Shown here: positions 9,254 to 18,977 of the stretch, one piece after another | How the letters are laid out: every line of letters begins with the position of its first letter | Position numbering within the stretch: position 1 is the stretch's first letter | Origin: Parasphingorhabdus sp. | Lineage (GTDB): Bacteria > Pseudomonadota > Alphaproteobacteria > Sphingomonadales > Sphingomonadaceae | Direction: 5' to 3' | Assembly: GCA_030373505.1 (NCBI GenBank) | Contig: JAUCYS010000007.1 | Location: 116,830 to 180,829, forward strand | Length of the DNA stretch: 64,000 nucleotides | Program-made: the position numbers and the translations under genes | Notes under the pieces: generated by a model | Seen by the model: only the letters and a program-made list of their open reading frames with translations | What the model was told of the DNA's origin: nothing | The model's database searches: none

Positions 9254-11458
9254 ATGAACAACAAAGCGATTAAATCGATCTGCATCAGCAGCGTGTCGGC
9301 GATGGCCATGCTGAGTTTCGCCCATAGCGCGCATGCCGAGCTGGCCGATGAAGGGGCCGCAGATGATGTGATCATTGTGACCGCCGGCAAGCGCGAGCAG
9401 CTGCTCAAGGACGTCTCCGGCTCGATCTCGGCCCTGAGTGAAGACGATCTGCGCAACCTGCAGGCGCAAAGCCTGTCGGATTATATCACGCGCGTGCCCG
9501 GTGTTGTTTTCAATGATTATCAGCCCGGCGTGTCCGAAGTCGTCATTCGCGGCGTTGCATCGACCACCTATCACGAAGCCAATCAGGCAACGACCGGCTA
9601 TTATATCAACGAGATACCCCTGACCGAGCCGGGCTTTCCGCTGGTCATTCCCGATGTCGACACATTTGACCTCAAGCGCGTCGAAGTGCTCCGCGGCCCG
9701 CAAGGCACGCTGTTCGGCTCGTCCTCGCTCGGGGGCGCAATCAACTATGTGGTCAATACAGCCGACGCCAGCGGCTTTGACGCCGGCTTCGAAGGCTCTG
9801 TGTCATCAACCCGCCGGGCCGGTGAAGTGAGCTATGGTGCCAAGGCGATGGTCAACGTCCCGATCATCGAGGATCAGCTTGCCGTGCGGCTGGTCGCTTT
9901 CCAGCGGTTTGACGCGGGTTATCTCGACAATACGGGTACCGGCGTCGACGGCAGCAATGACCTCCGGGTCCGCGGCTTGCGCGGATCGCTGGTCTGGACG
10001 CCGACCGACAAGACGACCTTCTCCGTGCTCAGCATGTATCAGGAATATGATCTGGACGATCAGACCTATGTATTGTTCGGTCCCCCCGAGACATTTGAAC
10101 GCAGCACCAATGTTCCGGAATATCAGGACACGGATTTCATGCTGCACAGCCTGACGATCAATCAGGAATTCGATTTTGCGACCCTGACCGCCGTCGGCAG
10201 CTATACTGAAAAGAATAGCAACCTAGCATTTGATGACTCGATTTTCCTCGGATATGACGCGCGGACCGGCACGCCGCAGCTGTCTTCCTCCACCGGCAAA
10301 TCGAAGACCGAATATCTCGAAGTCCGGCTGGCATCGACGGGCGCCAGCCCGTTCGGCTGGCTGATCGGCGGCAATTACACCCATCTCAAGTCCGACAGCA
10401 CGGGCGGTGCTTATCTGGAAGGGATCAGCGATTATATCGATGCCAACCCGGGCGAATTTGGCGGTCAACCGGGCAGTTTCCTGGCGCCCGGCGATCTGCT
10501 GCGGCGCGAGGTGAGCAGCAATGATGTCAAGGAAACCGCCTTGTTCGGAGAGCTGTCCTATACTTTTGCCGATGCCCTGACCTTTACCGCCGGCGGCCGT
10601 CTGTTCCGCTACACGTCCAATCCGCGGCTGCAGTTCCTGCCCAATGCGGCGCTGACCCCGCCTTTCGATTACCAGCCGGGCAAGAAAAAGGAATCGGGCT
10701 TCATTCCCAAATTCTCCGTCAAATATGCGCCGGATGACGATTTTATGCTCTATGCGCTCTATTCCGAGGGCTTCCGTATCGGCGGCATCAATGTCTATTC
10801 CGCCGCCGCCGGAACCCCGCTCAATTTCGAAAGCGATACGACCAAGAATTTCGAAATCGGCACCCGCTTCAGCCTGGCAGACGGCACCATGCTGTTCGAT
10901 ATTGCCGCCTATCATATCGACTGGGACAATATCCAGGCGCGGCTCTTCGTACCGGTGACCTTTGAAGCCTATACCACCAATGGCGGCGGCGCCGACATTG
11001 ACGGTGTCGAGCTGACGATGACGCTGAATCCGACAAAGGATCTCCAGTTTATGTCCAGCGTTTCCTATAATGATGCGCGGCTGTCATCGCTGTTGCCGGA
11101 CAGTTTTGCGGCGGGCGGCGGCTATGCCAAGGGCACAACCTTGCCCGGTGCATCCGACTGGACCCTGTCGAACAGCGTGTCGCTGCATTTCGACGATGCA
11201 CCGATGAAGCCGCGATTCAGCCTTGCCCATCGTTATCTGTCCAACGCCCCGGTTGCCTTTGATTCGACGCTCGAAAAAGGCGATTATCATATCGTCGATC
11301 TGACCGCGTTCATGAATCTGACCGACAATATCGAGCTGGGTGTCTATGCCAAGAATATCTTCGATCAATATGGCATATTGAGCGCGCCCTTTTCCTTCGC
11401 CGGCGCGGTGGTGCGTCCACGCACCGTCGGCGCGACCGTGCGGTTCAGCATGCAATAA
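9254..11458 (+). CDS. TonB-dependent outer-membrane receptor
   Basis: 734 aa from the ATG at 9254, chosen because it starts a clear signal peptide (ICISSVSAMAMLSFAHSAHA) with AAGGG upstream; the frame is open from 9146. The plug domain (about residues 50-165) contains VIIVTAGKREQLLKDVSGSI and VEVLRGPQGTLFGSSSLGG; the 22-strand barrel follows, ending in an aromatic-rich terminal strand (VGATVRFSMQ). It takes up a ligand across the outer membrane using TonB energy; the ligand is unknown. Not in an evident operon: the peptidase upstream is divergent. Confidence 0.93.
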   Translation: MNNKAIKSICISSVSAMAMLSFAHSAHAELADEGAADDVIIVTAGKREQLLKDVSGSISALSEDDLRNLQAQSLSDYITRVPGVVFNDYQPGVSEVVIRGVASTTYHEANQATTGYYINEIPLTEPGFPLVIPDVDTFDLKRVEVLRGPQGTLFGSSSLGGAINYVVNTADASGFDAGFEGSVSSTRRAGEVSYGAKAMVNVPIIEDQLAVRLVAFQRFDAGYLDNTGTGVDGSNDLRVRGLRGSLVWTPTDKTTFSVLSMYQEYDLDDQTYVLFGPPETFERSTNVPEYQDTDFMLHSLTINQEFDFATLTAVGSYTEKNSNLAFDDSIFLGYDARTGTPQLSSSTGKSKTEYLEVRLASTGASPFGWLIGGNYTHLKSDSTGGAYLEGISDYIDANPGEFGGQPGSFLAPGDLLRREVSSNDVKETALFGELSYTFADALTFTAGGRLFRYTSNPRLQFLPNAALTPPFDYQPGKKKESGFIPKFSVKYAPDDDFMLYALYSEGFRIGGINVYSAAAGTPLNFESDTTKNFEIGTRFSLADGTMLFDIAAYHIDWDNIQARLFVPVTFEAYTTNGGGADIDGVELTMTLNPTKDLQFMSSVSYNDARLSSLLPDSFAAGGGYAKGTTLPGASDWTLSNSVSLHFDDAPMKPRFSLAHRYLSNAPVAFDSTLEKGDYHIVDLTAFMNLTDNIELGVYAKNIFDQYGILSAPFSFAGAVVRPRTVGATVRFSMQ

Positions 11459-11467
11459 GCCGAAAGT

Positions 11468-12487
11468 TCAGATGCCGTGGCCGAAACCTGACAGAAATGC
11501 CCCGACATTTTCTCCCAGGGCGTCCACGGCATATCCGCCTTCCATGACGATCAGCGTCGGCATGGCCAGAGCGGATATGTCCTGTGCCAGGCGCGGAAAA
11601 TCACCGGTTTGCAGCTGAAACTCCGAGATCGGGTCGCCGGCATAGGTGTCGGCACCAAAGGACAGCACCAAGAACTTCGCGCCCCATTTTGATATGGCAT
11701 CGAGCGCTGTGCCGAGAGTCGACTGATAGTGCCGGTAGTCGGTGCCTCTGGGCAGCGGGATGTTCAAGTTGGTGCCGATGCCTTCGCCCGCGCCGGTCTC
11801 ATCCTGATGTCCCCAGTAGAATGGATAGTCGGCCACCGGATCAGCATGGATGGACGCGAAAAAAATCTCCGGATCCTCATAGAAAATATCCTGGGTTCCG
11901 TTGCCGTGATGATAATCGATGTCGAGTATCGCGACCGGCCCCATCCCGGCCTTCTGGGCCTGGCGCGCGGCAATCGCGGCATTGTTCAGATAGCAATATC
12001 CGCCCATATAATCCGCGCCGGCATGATGTCCGGGCGGGCGGCATAAGGCGAACGCCGACTGGGCGGAATTCTGCGCCATATGGTCCAGAGCGCTGAGCGC
12101 CGACTGCGCCGACCAATAGGCCGCATCCCAGCTATGGGCGGCAATCGGGGTTGCGGCATCAAAGCTGTAGGCGCCGAGCCGGGCGTCGATCCGCGACAGG
12201 TTCAGCGGACGGCGGCCGACAATCGGAAAGGTATAGCCAAGGGCGTCGCCACTGCGGCCGGCGTCCTGCCATTGCCGGAACGCGGTCGACAGAAAATCTA
12301 TATAGTCGGCGGAATGGACGGCCAGGATCGGATCGATGCCAAAATCGCTGCTGCGGCGCATGTCGACCAGTCGCGAAGCGATGTCGGTAGCGCGCGCAGC
12401 GGTCTCGTTATAGGGCTCCCAGCCGCCATTGTGCAGTTCCTGCGTCGGCGCATGGCCAAGTTGTCGGTCGTCGAAAAAGCTGATCAT
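11468..12487 (-). CDS. Histone deacetylase family / acetylpolyamine amidohydrolase-like protein
   Basis: 339 aa, cytoplasmic zinc amidohydrolase that removes acyl groups from amines such as acetylpolyamines. Family motifs: CRPPGHHAGADYMGGYCYLN (His-His pair), AILDIDYHHGNGTQ (Asp and His zinc ligands) and the later SFGADTYAGDP with the second zinc Asp. It ends 9 bp from the convergent TonB receptor. It lies 60 nt after the AraC gene on the same strand and is probably co-transcribed with it. Confidence 0.92.
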   Translation of the reverse strand: MISFFDDRQLGHAPTQELHNGGWEPYNETAARATDIASRLVDMRRSSDFGIDPILAVHSADYIDFLSTAFRQWQDAGRSGDALGYTFPIVGRRPLNLSRIDARLGAYSFDAATPIAAHSWDAAYWSAQSALSALDHMAQNSAQSAFALCRPPGHHAGADYMGGYCYLNNAAIAARQAQKAGMGPVAILDIDYHHGNGTQDIFYEDPEIFFASIHADPVADYPFYWGHQDETGAGEGIGTNLNIPLPRGTDYRHYQSTLGTALDAISKWGAKFLVLSFGADTYAGDPISEFQLQTGDFPRLAQDISALAMPTLIVMEGGYAVDALGENVGAFLSGFGHGI

Positions 12488-12547
12488 TGGTGTTTCCGTG
12501 CAATTTAGGGGTTATCAGTAGGACGTGCCTGAACAGGCAACCGCGCA

Positions 12548-13306
12548 TCAATGCATTTGATACTGGCTGGGCGGCATCCCGAACGTCCGCCGGAACATGG
12601 CGCTAAAGGCGCTGGGACTTTCATAGCCGACTTCAAAGGCCACGCGGGTGATTGAATCCCCGGACGCAATCAGCGACAGGGCCTCCATCAGCCGCACCTG
12701 TTGTCGCCACATGGCAACGCCCATGCCGGTCTCCTGTTTAAAGGCGCGGGTAAAGGTTCGTCTGCCCATGCCCGCCACCTTGGCCCAGTCATCCAGGGTG
12801 CGCGGATCGGACGGGTCGGCCAGAATTGCCCGGCAGACGCGCAGCAAGCGGGGATCGCTTGGCATATGCGCACCATAGGGCGCGTTCGGCATTCGGTCGA
12901 TTTCTTCCATCAACAAGGCGATAATCCGGCCATCGCGACCGTCGACGTCATAAAGCGGCTCAAAGCTGACGACCTCGAGGATCAGCGCCTTGAGGAAATC
13001 GGAGACTTCAAAGACGCGGCATTCTGACGGCGTCTGGCCCAGGCTGCGTTCGAGATACAGAGTTCGGAGCGATACCGGACCCCGGCAGGACACTTCGTGC
13101 ATGGTGCCGGCGGGAATCCAGACCGCGCGTTGTGGCGGCACGACGAAGCTGGTCTGGGGGGTGGTCACGGACATCACTCCCGAGGAGGCAAAGAGCAATT
13201 GGGTGCGATCGTGACAGTGCATCGGATCGACAAAGGCCGCCGGATATTCGTCCTCCAATGCGATGATCGGCCGCATGATTTCCAGATAATCGGTACTCAG
13301 TTTCAT
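12548..13306 (-). CDS. AraC-family transcriptional regulator
   Basis: About 252 aa from the ATG at 13306; the frame extends to 13474 but the added residues look non-coding. An N-terminal cupin sensor domain (residues 20-130, with DPMHCHDRTQLLFASSGVM and VPPQRAVWIPAGTMHEV) precedes a C-terminal double helix-turn-helix (about 160-252, with GMGRRTFTRAFKQETGMG and AFEVGYESPSAFSAMFRR). Likely controls itself, the downstream deacetylase and perhaps the divergent esterase at 13499. Confidence 0.9.
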   Translation of the reverse strand: MKLSTDYLEIMRPIIALEDEYPAAFVDPMHCHDRTQLLFASSGVMSVTTPQTSFVVPPQRAVWIPAGTMHEVSCRGPVSLRTLYLERSLGQTPSECRVFEVSDFLKALILEVVSFEPLYDVDGRDGRIIALLMEEIDRMPNAPYGAHMPSDPRLLRVCRAILADPSDPRTLDDWAKVAGMGRRTFTRAFKQETGMGVAMWRQQVRLMEALSLIASGDSITRVAFEVGYESPSAFSAMFRRTFGMPPSQYQMH

Positions 13307-13498
13307 GGCCCTAACTCGATAGCTGATCCACGGATCATGAATACTGGCCAAATATGGCGCTCGTGCAAGCCCCATTCTTATATTAGGCCCGTTTCCACGG
13401 AACATTGGCCCGCGACATAGGGAACCATCTGGTCCGAAAAAGCTAGATGACGGCCAGTATGGGCTGGGCCTCATTGCGCGGCATGGGAGATTGGACGA

Positions 13499-14470
13499 AT
13501 GAAACTGGATGCGGCCGCAAATGTTGACCCTGCCGAAGAGCTGATCGTCGATCCTGAAATCGCTTTTTTCGTGCGCTCGCTCAACGAAAGCTATGCCAAG
13601 GTCGAGAATATTGGCTCAATGACCCTGCCGGAGCGGCGGTTACTGGCGGAAGAAATCCGCACGCCGTGGCGAACCGGTGGCCCGCAGATGTACCAGACGA
13701 CAAATATCAATATGGCCGGCGTGCCGTTGCGCATCCATCGCCCGACCGCCGAGACGGGGCTGCCGGCAATGCTCTATATCCATGGCGGCGGCTGGACCCT
13801 GTTCAGCATCGATACCCATGACAGGCTGATGCGCGAATATGCCGCGCGCGCCGGCATCATCGTCGTCGGGATAGACTATAGCCTGTCGCCGGAAGCGAAA
13901 TTCCCGGCGGCGCTGGACGAAGTTTATGCCGCCGCAGCATGGATCCGGAAAGAGGGCGGCGGTTATGGCATCGACCCCCACCGGATCGCGATCGGCGGCG
14001 ATTCCGCTGGCGCCAATCTGTCGGTCGCAACCTGCTTGCTGATGCGCGACAGGGCCGACCGGCCGCTGGCAGGAATGGTGCTCAATTATGGGGCCTATGG
14101 CCTCGAGCATTTGCCCAGCTATGGCCTTTTTGACGGACCCGAGTTTACCCTTGGAGTGGAAGAGATGGACTGGTTCTGGGACAGCTATTTGCGCTCAGAC
14201 GAGGATCGCACCAATCCGCTGGTCGCACCGATCGGCGCCGATCTTTCCGGTCTGCCGCCGGCGTTCATGGCGGTGGCGGAATATGACATTCTGGCCGATG
14301 TGAATTATCAAATGGCCAAAAATTTCACCCACTATGGCGTGGCAACTCAGCTTGAAATCTACCCGCGCGCGACCCACAGCTTTCTCGAAGCGATGTCGGT
14401 TTCCGCCATCGCCAACCAGGCGATCGACGACGCGGCTTCCTGGTTGTCCGCTACTCTGACCAGCGACTGA
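13499..14470 (+). CDS. Alpha/beta hydrolase, hormone-sensitive-lipase-type esterase
   Basis: 323 aa. Oxyanion-hole motif YIHGGGWTLF (about residue 92) and nucleophile elbow IGGDSAGANLS (Ser about residue 168) place it in the HSL (family IV) esterases; the catalytic Asp lies in AEYDILADVN and His in RATHSFLEA. Hydrolyses a carboxylic ester. Divergent from the AraC gene, and 9 nt before the PaiB-like gene, so the two probably form one unit. Confidence 0.92.
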   Translation: MKLDAAANVDPAEELIVDPEIAFFVRSLNESYAKVENIGSMTLPERRLLAEEIRTPWRTGGPQMYQTTNINMAGVPLRIHRPTAETGLPAMLYIHGGGWTLFSIDTHDRLMREYAARAGIIVVGIDYSLSPEAKFPAALDEVYAAAAWIRKEGGGYGIDPHRIAIGGDSAGANLSVATCLLMRDRADRPLAGMVLNYGAYGLEHLPSYGLFDGPEFTLGVEEMDWFWDSYLRSDEDRTNPLVAPIGADLSGLPPAFMAVAEYDILADVNYQMAKNFTHYGVATQLEIYPRATHSFLEAMSVSAIANQAIDDAASWLSATLTSD

Positions 14471-14479
14471 GCCGCTGTC

Positions 14480-15076
14480 ATGGAGCCGACATTTAAGCCG
14501 AGCGCGCCGCAGCAGATAAAGCAGTTGATCGATGAATATCCGCTGGCATGGCTGGTATCCCAGGATTTCGACGCCACGCCCTTGCCCTTGCTGGCCGAGG
14601 TCAACGATAAGGGAAAGCTGACATCCCTGCTCGGCCATATTGCTTTGCGCAATCCGCAATATGCCTATTTGCGCGACAATCCGGACGCACTGATCCTGTT
14701 TACCGGACCCCAGGCCTATATGTCGCCCAATCTGTTGTCGGACCGCGACTGGGCACCGACCTGGAACTATGCCGTGCTGCGGATGAAGGTCAGGGTGAAA
14801 TTTGTCCCCGAAGAAACCGACTATGCCGTCGCGCAGCTCGTCGCCCAGCAGGAATCAGATCAGCAGACCCCGTGGTCGAGCGACGAAATGGGTGCGCGCT
14901 ATGACCAACTGGCCAAATATATTATCGCATTTCGCGCAACGATAACCACTTGCGATGCGACGTTCAAATTGGGCCAAGATGAAACTCCCGACGTGTTCGG
15001 GGAGTTACGGGATACCCACCCCGATGCCACCCTGACCCGATGGATGGGGCTACAGCAGTTCAAGGCCAGGGATTAG
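14480..15076 (+). CDS. PaiB-like FMN-binding protein
   Basis: 198 aa, FMN-binding split-barrel family named after Bacillus PaiB. Recognised from the ALAWLVS-type strand LAWLVSQDFDATPLPLL, the HIALRNPQ helix and FTGPQAYMSPN. The family is annotated as a negative regulator, but many members are probably flavin enzymes or stress proteins. It follows the esterase with a short gap. Confidence 0.85.
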   Translation: MEPTFKPSAPQQIKQLIDEYPLAWLVSQDFDATPLPLLAEVNDKGKLTSLLGHIALRNPQYAYLRDNPDALILFTGPQAYMSPNLLSDRDWAPTWNYAVLRMKVRVKFVPEETDYAVAQLVAQQESDQQTPWSSDEMGARYDQLAKYIIAFRATITTCDATFKLGQDETPDVFGELRDTHPDATLTRWMGLQQFKARD

Positions 15077-15215
15077 CCAACGAATGCACATTCGATGACA
15101 TATTGGCCGGGCTTGGCGTTAACTCATTCGGCAAGTTCGACCGCGTTGAAATCGGCCGAAAAATTCCGGAATATGCACATGTTTCTGCAGAGCATGATCT
15201 AAGGTCCGGACGATG

Positions 15216-15935
15216 TCAGATCGCGGCCACCATTCGCTTCGTGAAATTCGGTGCGATCCGCAGCAGCAGCGGGAGCAGTCTGGTCGCGCCGGGCAAAGCC
15301 ATTGGCTGACGGCGCTCCAAAGCCTTGAGCGTCACTTTCGCCACTTCCGCAGGCGGCATTTTTTTTCCGGCATAGTCGGAATTCATCGCCGTATCGACAG
15401 CGGGAGGAAGCAATTCAAGGACATGTGTTCCTCTTGAGGCAAGCTGCCAGCGCAAGCCTTCGGCAAAGCCGTGCAACCCTCCTTTCACGGCGCCATAACT
15501 TGGCGCCCGCAAAGGGGAAACCAGGGCAAAGCCCGAGGTAACAAACACTATTGCCGCCATCGAAGGCCAGCGCTTCAACGCCGCCGCCGTCAGCTGGATG
15601 GGTGCCGTGAGGTTAAGCGCCACTTCCTGTTCCAGATCTTGCGTGGGATCGGCGTCGCTAGCGAAATTGCGTTCGACAAATGTGCCTGCATTGTTGACGA
15701 GAATATCCAGCCGGCCGAACCGTTCGGTGACCGCATCCAGCATGGCGTCCCGGGCTTCTCCGGAGGTCACATCGGCTTGAACCGCCAGTGCATCCGGATG
15801 CGCTCGGGAGAAGCTTTCAAGCGCCTCCGTTGACCGACCGCAGACTGCGACATCGTCGCCCCGCGCCAGAAATGCCTCGGCCAGAGCCAGACCAATGCCC
15901 ATGGTGCCGCCGGTGATGAGGACAACCTGTTTCAT
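15216..15935 (-). CDS. Short-chain dehydrogenase/reductase
   Basis: About 239 aa from the ATG at 15935 (MKQVVLITGG); the frame extends to 15977 but that would run into the divergent promoter. NAD(P) motif TGGTMGIG at residues 8-15, NNAG near 83, and the catalytic pair YGAVK near 150. Substrate unknown. Divergent from the HxlR regulator, which is the likely controller. Confidence 0.87.
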   Translation of the reverse strand: MKQVVLITGGTMGIGLALAEAFLARGDDVAVCGRSTEALESFSRAHPDALAVQADVTSGEARDAMLDAVTERFGRLDILVNNAGTFVERNFASDADPTQDLEQEVALNLTAPIQLTAAALKRWPSMAAIVFVTSGFALVSPLRAPSYGAVKGGLHGFAEGLRWQLASRGTHVLELLPPAVDTAMNSDYAGKKMPPAEVAKVTLKALERRQPMALPGATRLLPLLLRIAPNFTKRMVAAI

Positions 15936-16007
15936 TTTGTCATTTCCAATCCTAGCGCCCGGAATGAGTGATTTCATTTCGTAACATGGTATATATTAGA
16001 GAGTGAT

Positions 16008-16424
16008 ATGAGTCGCCAAGGAGGCACGTTTTTGAAACAAGGTAACATTCGCGAAACTCAGGCCTGCAATCCTCTGACCGAGGCGCTGTCTCGGATCGGC
16101 GATAAGTGGACGATCCAGATCGTCATGGAACTGGAACCGGCGCCCAGACGGTTCAGCGAGCTTCGGCGTGCTGTTGGCGGGATTTCGCAGAAAATGCTGA
16201 CGCTCACGCTTCGTGCACTGGAACGTGACGGCCTTGTTACGCGAACCGTTTATCCGACGAAACCTCCAAGCGTCGAATATGCGCTGACGGATCTCGGTCA
16301 GGAATTGGTCGTGCCAGTCAGGGCGCTCGGCGGATGGGTGATCAAGAATCTTCCCCGCATCGCAAGCGCACGCGAGCGTTTTGACTCGGAATCCGGGGCG
16401 GCCGCGTCAGGTGAATGCCGCTGA
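16008..16424 (+). CDS. HxlR-family (MarR-like) transcriptional regulator
   Basis: 138 aa winged helix protein. Family features: CNPLTEALSRIGDKWTI near the N-terminus (a redox-capable Cys is common at this place), FSELRRAVGGISQKMLT as recognition helix and the wing LERDGLVTRTVYPTKPP. Head-to-head with the SDR at 15216-15935; the 72-bp gap between them contains TATATTA. Confidence 0.92.
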   Translation: MSRQGGTFLKQGNIRETQACNPLTEALSRIGDKWTIQIVMELEPAPRRFSELRRAVGGISQKMLTLTLRALERDGLVTRTVYPTKPPSVEYALTDLGQELVVPVRALGGWVIKNLPRIASARERFDSESGAAASGECR

Positions 16425-16478
16425 ACGGCTAGCGATGCAAGCTGTCGCCCAGGCACAGCGCTGAGCAACCATTCTGGT

Positions 16479-17099
16479 TCAGGCAGGTCGAGAATCCTGC
16501 TGGATTGCCGAATATCGCAACCCGTCGATGAACAGGGCGACCATGCGCTGAGCCTGGTCCGGACGGTCAGATTTGCTTGCCATGGACAGGCTGGCCACGG
16601 CGCCGATGATGTCATCGGCATCGACATCGGTGCGGACCTGTCCGGATGCAGCCGCCTCTTCCAAAAGCCTTGCCAGTGCCGGGCGAAGTCGTTGATCAAA
16701 ATAGGCGGGCAGGTTCTCGAAGGCCGGGCTGCCCGAGTGAAGCGCGGAAGCCAGGCCCCGCTTCGTGGTGATGAACGCCGCAAAAAGCTGAATCCACTTT
16801 GCCATCGCTTCGAACGGAGGATAGTCCGCCGAAAGTTGCGCGGCTGCGTCAGCGCAGGCGTCCACTTCACGTCGGAAGACGGCTGCGATCAGGCCGGCCC
16901 GGTCCGGAAAATGCCGATAGAAAGTGCCAACCCCAACGCCCGCCCTTTGGGCGATCTCGCGTACAGGTGCATCGACCCCGGACACCGAGAATACAGCCTT
17001 GGCAGCTTCCAGAAGCGAATCCACGTTCCGCTGCGCATCGGCGCGGACTGCGCGCGCGGGTTCGGGATTGGTCTCTGACTGTTTCGGATCGCTTTTCAA
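16479..17099 (-). CDS. TetR-family transcriptional regulator
   Basis: 206 aa if started at the TTG at 17099, which has AAGGG 8 nt upstream; the frame is open to 17255, but an upstream start would place the operator repeats inside the coding region. HTH at about residues 35-65 (REIAQRAGVGVGTFYRHFPD), then an all-helical ligand domain. Divergent from the SDR at 17218, with two repeated operator-like sites between them, so autoregulation and control of the SDR/hydrolase pair are likely. Confidence 0.88.
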   Translation of the reverse strand: MKSDPKQSETNPEPARAVRADAQRNVDSLLEAAKAVFSVSGVDAPVREIAQRAGVGVGTFYRHFPDRAGLIAAVFRREVDACADAAAQLSADYPPFEAMAKWIQLFAAFITTKRGLASALHSGSPAFENLPAYFDQRLRPALARLLEEAAASGQVRTDVDADDIIGAVASLSMASKSDRPDQAQRMVALFIDGLRYSAIQQDSRPA

Positions 17100-17113
17100 A
17101 AAATTCGCCCTTG

Positions 17114-17156
17114 TTAAGTGGAACGTTGTTCCGTATATTAAGCGGAACATGATTCC
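17114..17156. promoter_or_regulatory. Duplicated palindromic operator candidate for the TetR regulator
   Basis: Two 19-bp copies, 17114-17132 and 17138-17156, match at 15 of 19 positions and share TTAAG-GGAAC...TTCC. Each core is a dyad (GGAAC-N3-GTTCC at 17120-17132, GGAA-N5-TTCC at 17144-17156). Their spacing of 24 bp fits tandem TetR dimers between the divergent genes. Confidence 0.6.
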
Positions 17157-17217
17157 ATTTAATGGGAAAGGCGTGGTGATGCAACCGGCCAGACCATCAA
17201 TCGAAAGGACTCCATCC

Positions 17218-17967
17218 ATGACCGATACCAAAGTCGCTCTCGTAACCGGCGCCAATCAGGGAATTGGCCGTCAGATTGCGGCGGATCTTGCTGCGCAAGG
17301 ACTGACTGTACTGATCGGCGCGCGCGATCTGAAGAAGGGTGAGACCGCGGCTCAATCCATCGGAGGGAGCGTGCGGGCGCTGCAACTGGATGTCACCGAT
17401 CCGGCTTCGATCCGCGCGGCCGCAAGACATATTTCTGGGACATTCGGCCGGCTGGATGTGCTGGTTAACAACGCCGGCATCTCGCACCCACAGCGCGCAG
17501 GCAACGGCTTTCCTGATGCCATGGACAGCAACAATCTGACAACCGCCCCGATGGAGGATATCCGCGAGGTCTGGGAAACCAACGTTTTCGGTCTGATCGC
17601 GGTCAGCCAGGCGATGCTGCCACTGCTCAAGGCTGCGCCGGCCGGCCGGATCGTCAACCTGGGCAGCACCGGGGGCTCCCTGTCATGGAATTCCACGCCC
17701 GACAATCCGCATGCGGCGATGTTCGGTACCTATTCCACCTCCAAAGCAGCTGTCCACGCAGTTACCCTCGCCTTCGCTCTCTCGCTCCGTGACACGGCTA
17801 TCAAAGTGAATGCGGCCTGTCCGGGCTTCACCAAGACGGCACTGAACAACTTCCGCGGTACGCGATCCGTCGAGGAAGGTGCGCGCGAGCCCGTGCGGCT
17901 GGCCCTGATCGGCGCGGATGGCCCGACCGGAACCTTCTCGGACGAAGATGGCCAGGTGGCCTGGTGA
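17218..17967 (+). CDS. Short-chain dehydrogenase/reductase
   Basis: 249 aa from the ATG at 17218, with GAAAGGA upstream; the longer open frame from 16924 overlaps the TetR gene and is not used. TGANQGIG binds NAD(P) (residues 11-18); NNAGIS and YSTSK complete the SDR catalytic set. Ends with translation near the next gene (stop 17965-17967). Regulated probably by the divergent TetR protein. Confidence 0.9.
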   Translation: MTDTKVALVTGANQGIGRQIAADLAAQGLTVLIGARDLKKGETAAQSIGGSVRALQLDVTDPASIRAAARHISGTFGRLDVLVNNAGISHPQRAGNGFPDAMDSNNLTTAPMEDIREVWETNVFGLIAVSQAMLPLLKAAPAGRIVNLGSTGGSLSWNSTPDNPHAAMFGTYSTSKAAVHAVTLAFALSLRDTAIKVNAACPGFTKTALNNFRGTRSVEEGAREPVRLALIGADGPTGTFSDEDGQVAW

Positions 17968-17990
17968 GATCGAACATAAGGAATAACAGC

Positions 17991-18971
17991 ATGAACAATC
18001 TTCTCAGGCTTGCCCAACATATTCCCGTTAACCCGGAGGTTCCGGTCATCTCGGTCCATCCGGTCACGCTTGCGGCCCCCGATCGCGGCATGGATATCGA
18101 GGTGCGGATTTCCGCCCCCGCCACGGGGCAGGACTTGCCCGTTGTGCTTTTGTCGCACGGCCACGGCCCCTCGCTCTATATTCCCTCGGCACAGGGTTAC
18201 GGCCCCATCGCCAGCTTCTGGGCGGCGTATGGCTTTGTCGTGATCCAGCCCACGCATCTGAATGCCAAGGCCCGGGGAATGAATCCGGAGGCTTCGGGCG
18301 GCCCAACGTTCTGGAAGTCTCGCGTAGCCGACATGCGCCAGATCATTGACGAGCTCGATACGGTCATTGCGGCGGTGCCCGGTTTGGCCGGCCGCGTGAA
18401 TATTGCGAAGATCGCGGTTGCGGGACATTCACTGGGCGGGCAGACAGCAGGCGTTCTGCTGGGTGCGCGGGTAAACGATCCAAACGATCCGGAAGCCAGT
18501 GATGTCGATATGTCGGATGCGCGCATCCTGGCTGGCGTTCTCCTGGCGGCGCCAGGCAATGGAGGGGGTGACCTGACCGAGGCGGTAGCGGCTCATCCGG
18601 GCTTCTCGTTCATGAACCCAGACTTCACACGCATGACGACGCCGACCATTGTGGTCGCAGGCGACAAGGATGTGAACCCCAACCTGACCATCCGCGGGGC
18701 CGACTGGCATGCCGACCCATATCACCTCAGTTCGGGCGCAAAGTGGCTGCTGACACTATCAGGTGGTGAACATTCCCTAGGCGGGATTTCCGGCTTTGAT
18801 GCCAAGGAAGCGACAGATGAGGATCCCGACCGGCTGGAAGCGGTTGCGCGCATGACCTGGGCCTGGCTACGCTCGGTGTTTGACGACGCGGACAGCGCCT
18901 GGGCCGACGCGTGTCTGGCACTGGACGGGCCCGCGAGTGCGTTGGGCAAGGTCATTTCAAGGCAGGAATGA
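17991..18971 (+). CDS. Alpha/beta hydrolase (dienelactone/chlorophyllase-like)
   Basis: 326 aa from the ATG at 17991, with AAGGAAT upstream; a GTG at 17964 is in frame but less likely. Oxyanion strand LPVVLLSHGHGPS, nucleophile elbow AVAGHSLGGQTAG (Ser about residue 152) and TPTIVVAGDKDVNPN for the acid residue; the catalytic His is probably in SGGEHSLGG. Follows the SDR by 23 nt as one unit. Substrate unknown, likely a small ester or lactone. Confidence 0.85.
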   Translation: MNNLLRLAQHIPVNPEVPVISVHPVTLAAPDRGMDIEVRISAPATGQDLPVVLLSHGHGPSLYIPSAQGYGPIASFWAAYGFVVIQPTHLNAKARGMNPEASGGPTFWKSRVADMRQIIDELDTVIAAVPGLAGRVNIAKIAVAGHSLGGQTAGVLLGARVNDPNDPEASDVDMSDARILAGVLLAAPGNGGGDLTEAVAAHPGFSFMNPDFTRMTTPTIVVAGDKDVNPNLTIRGADWHADPYHLSSGAKWLLTLSGGEHSLGGISGFDAKEATDEDPDRLEAVARMTWAWLRSVFDDADSAWADACLALDGPASALGKVISRQE

Positions 18972-18977
18972 ACCGGT

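Noticed and set aside
14480..15076. PaiB-like protein as an F420-dependent split-barrel enzyme
   Set aside because: The sequence fits the PaiB FMN-binding family and not the F420-binding FDOR group, and it lies far from the F420 genes.
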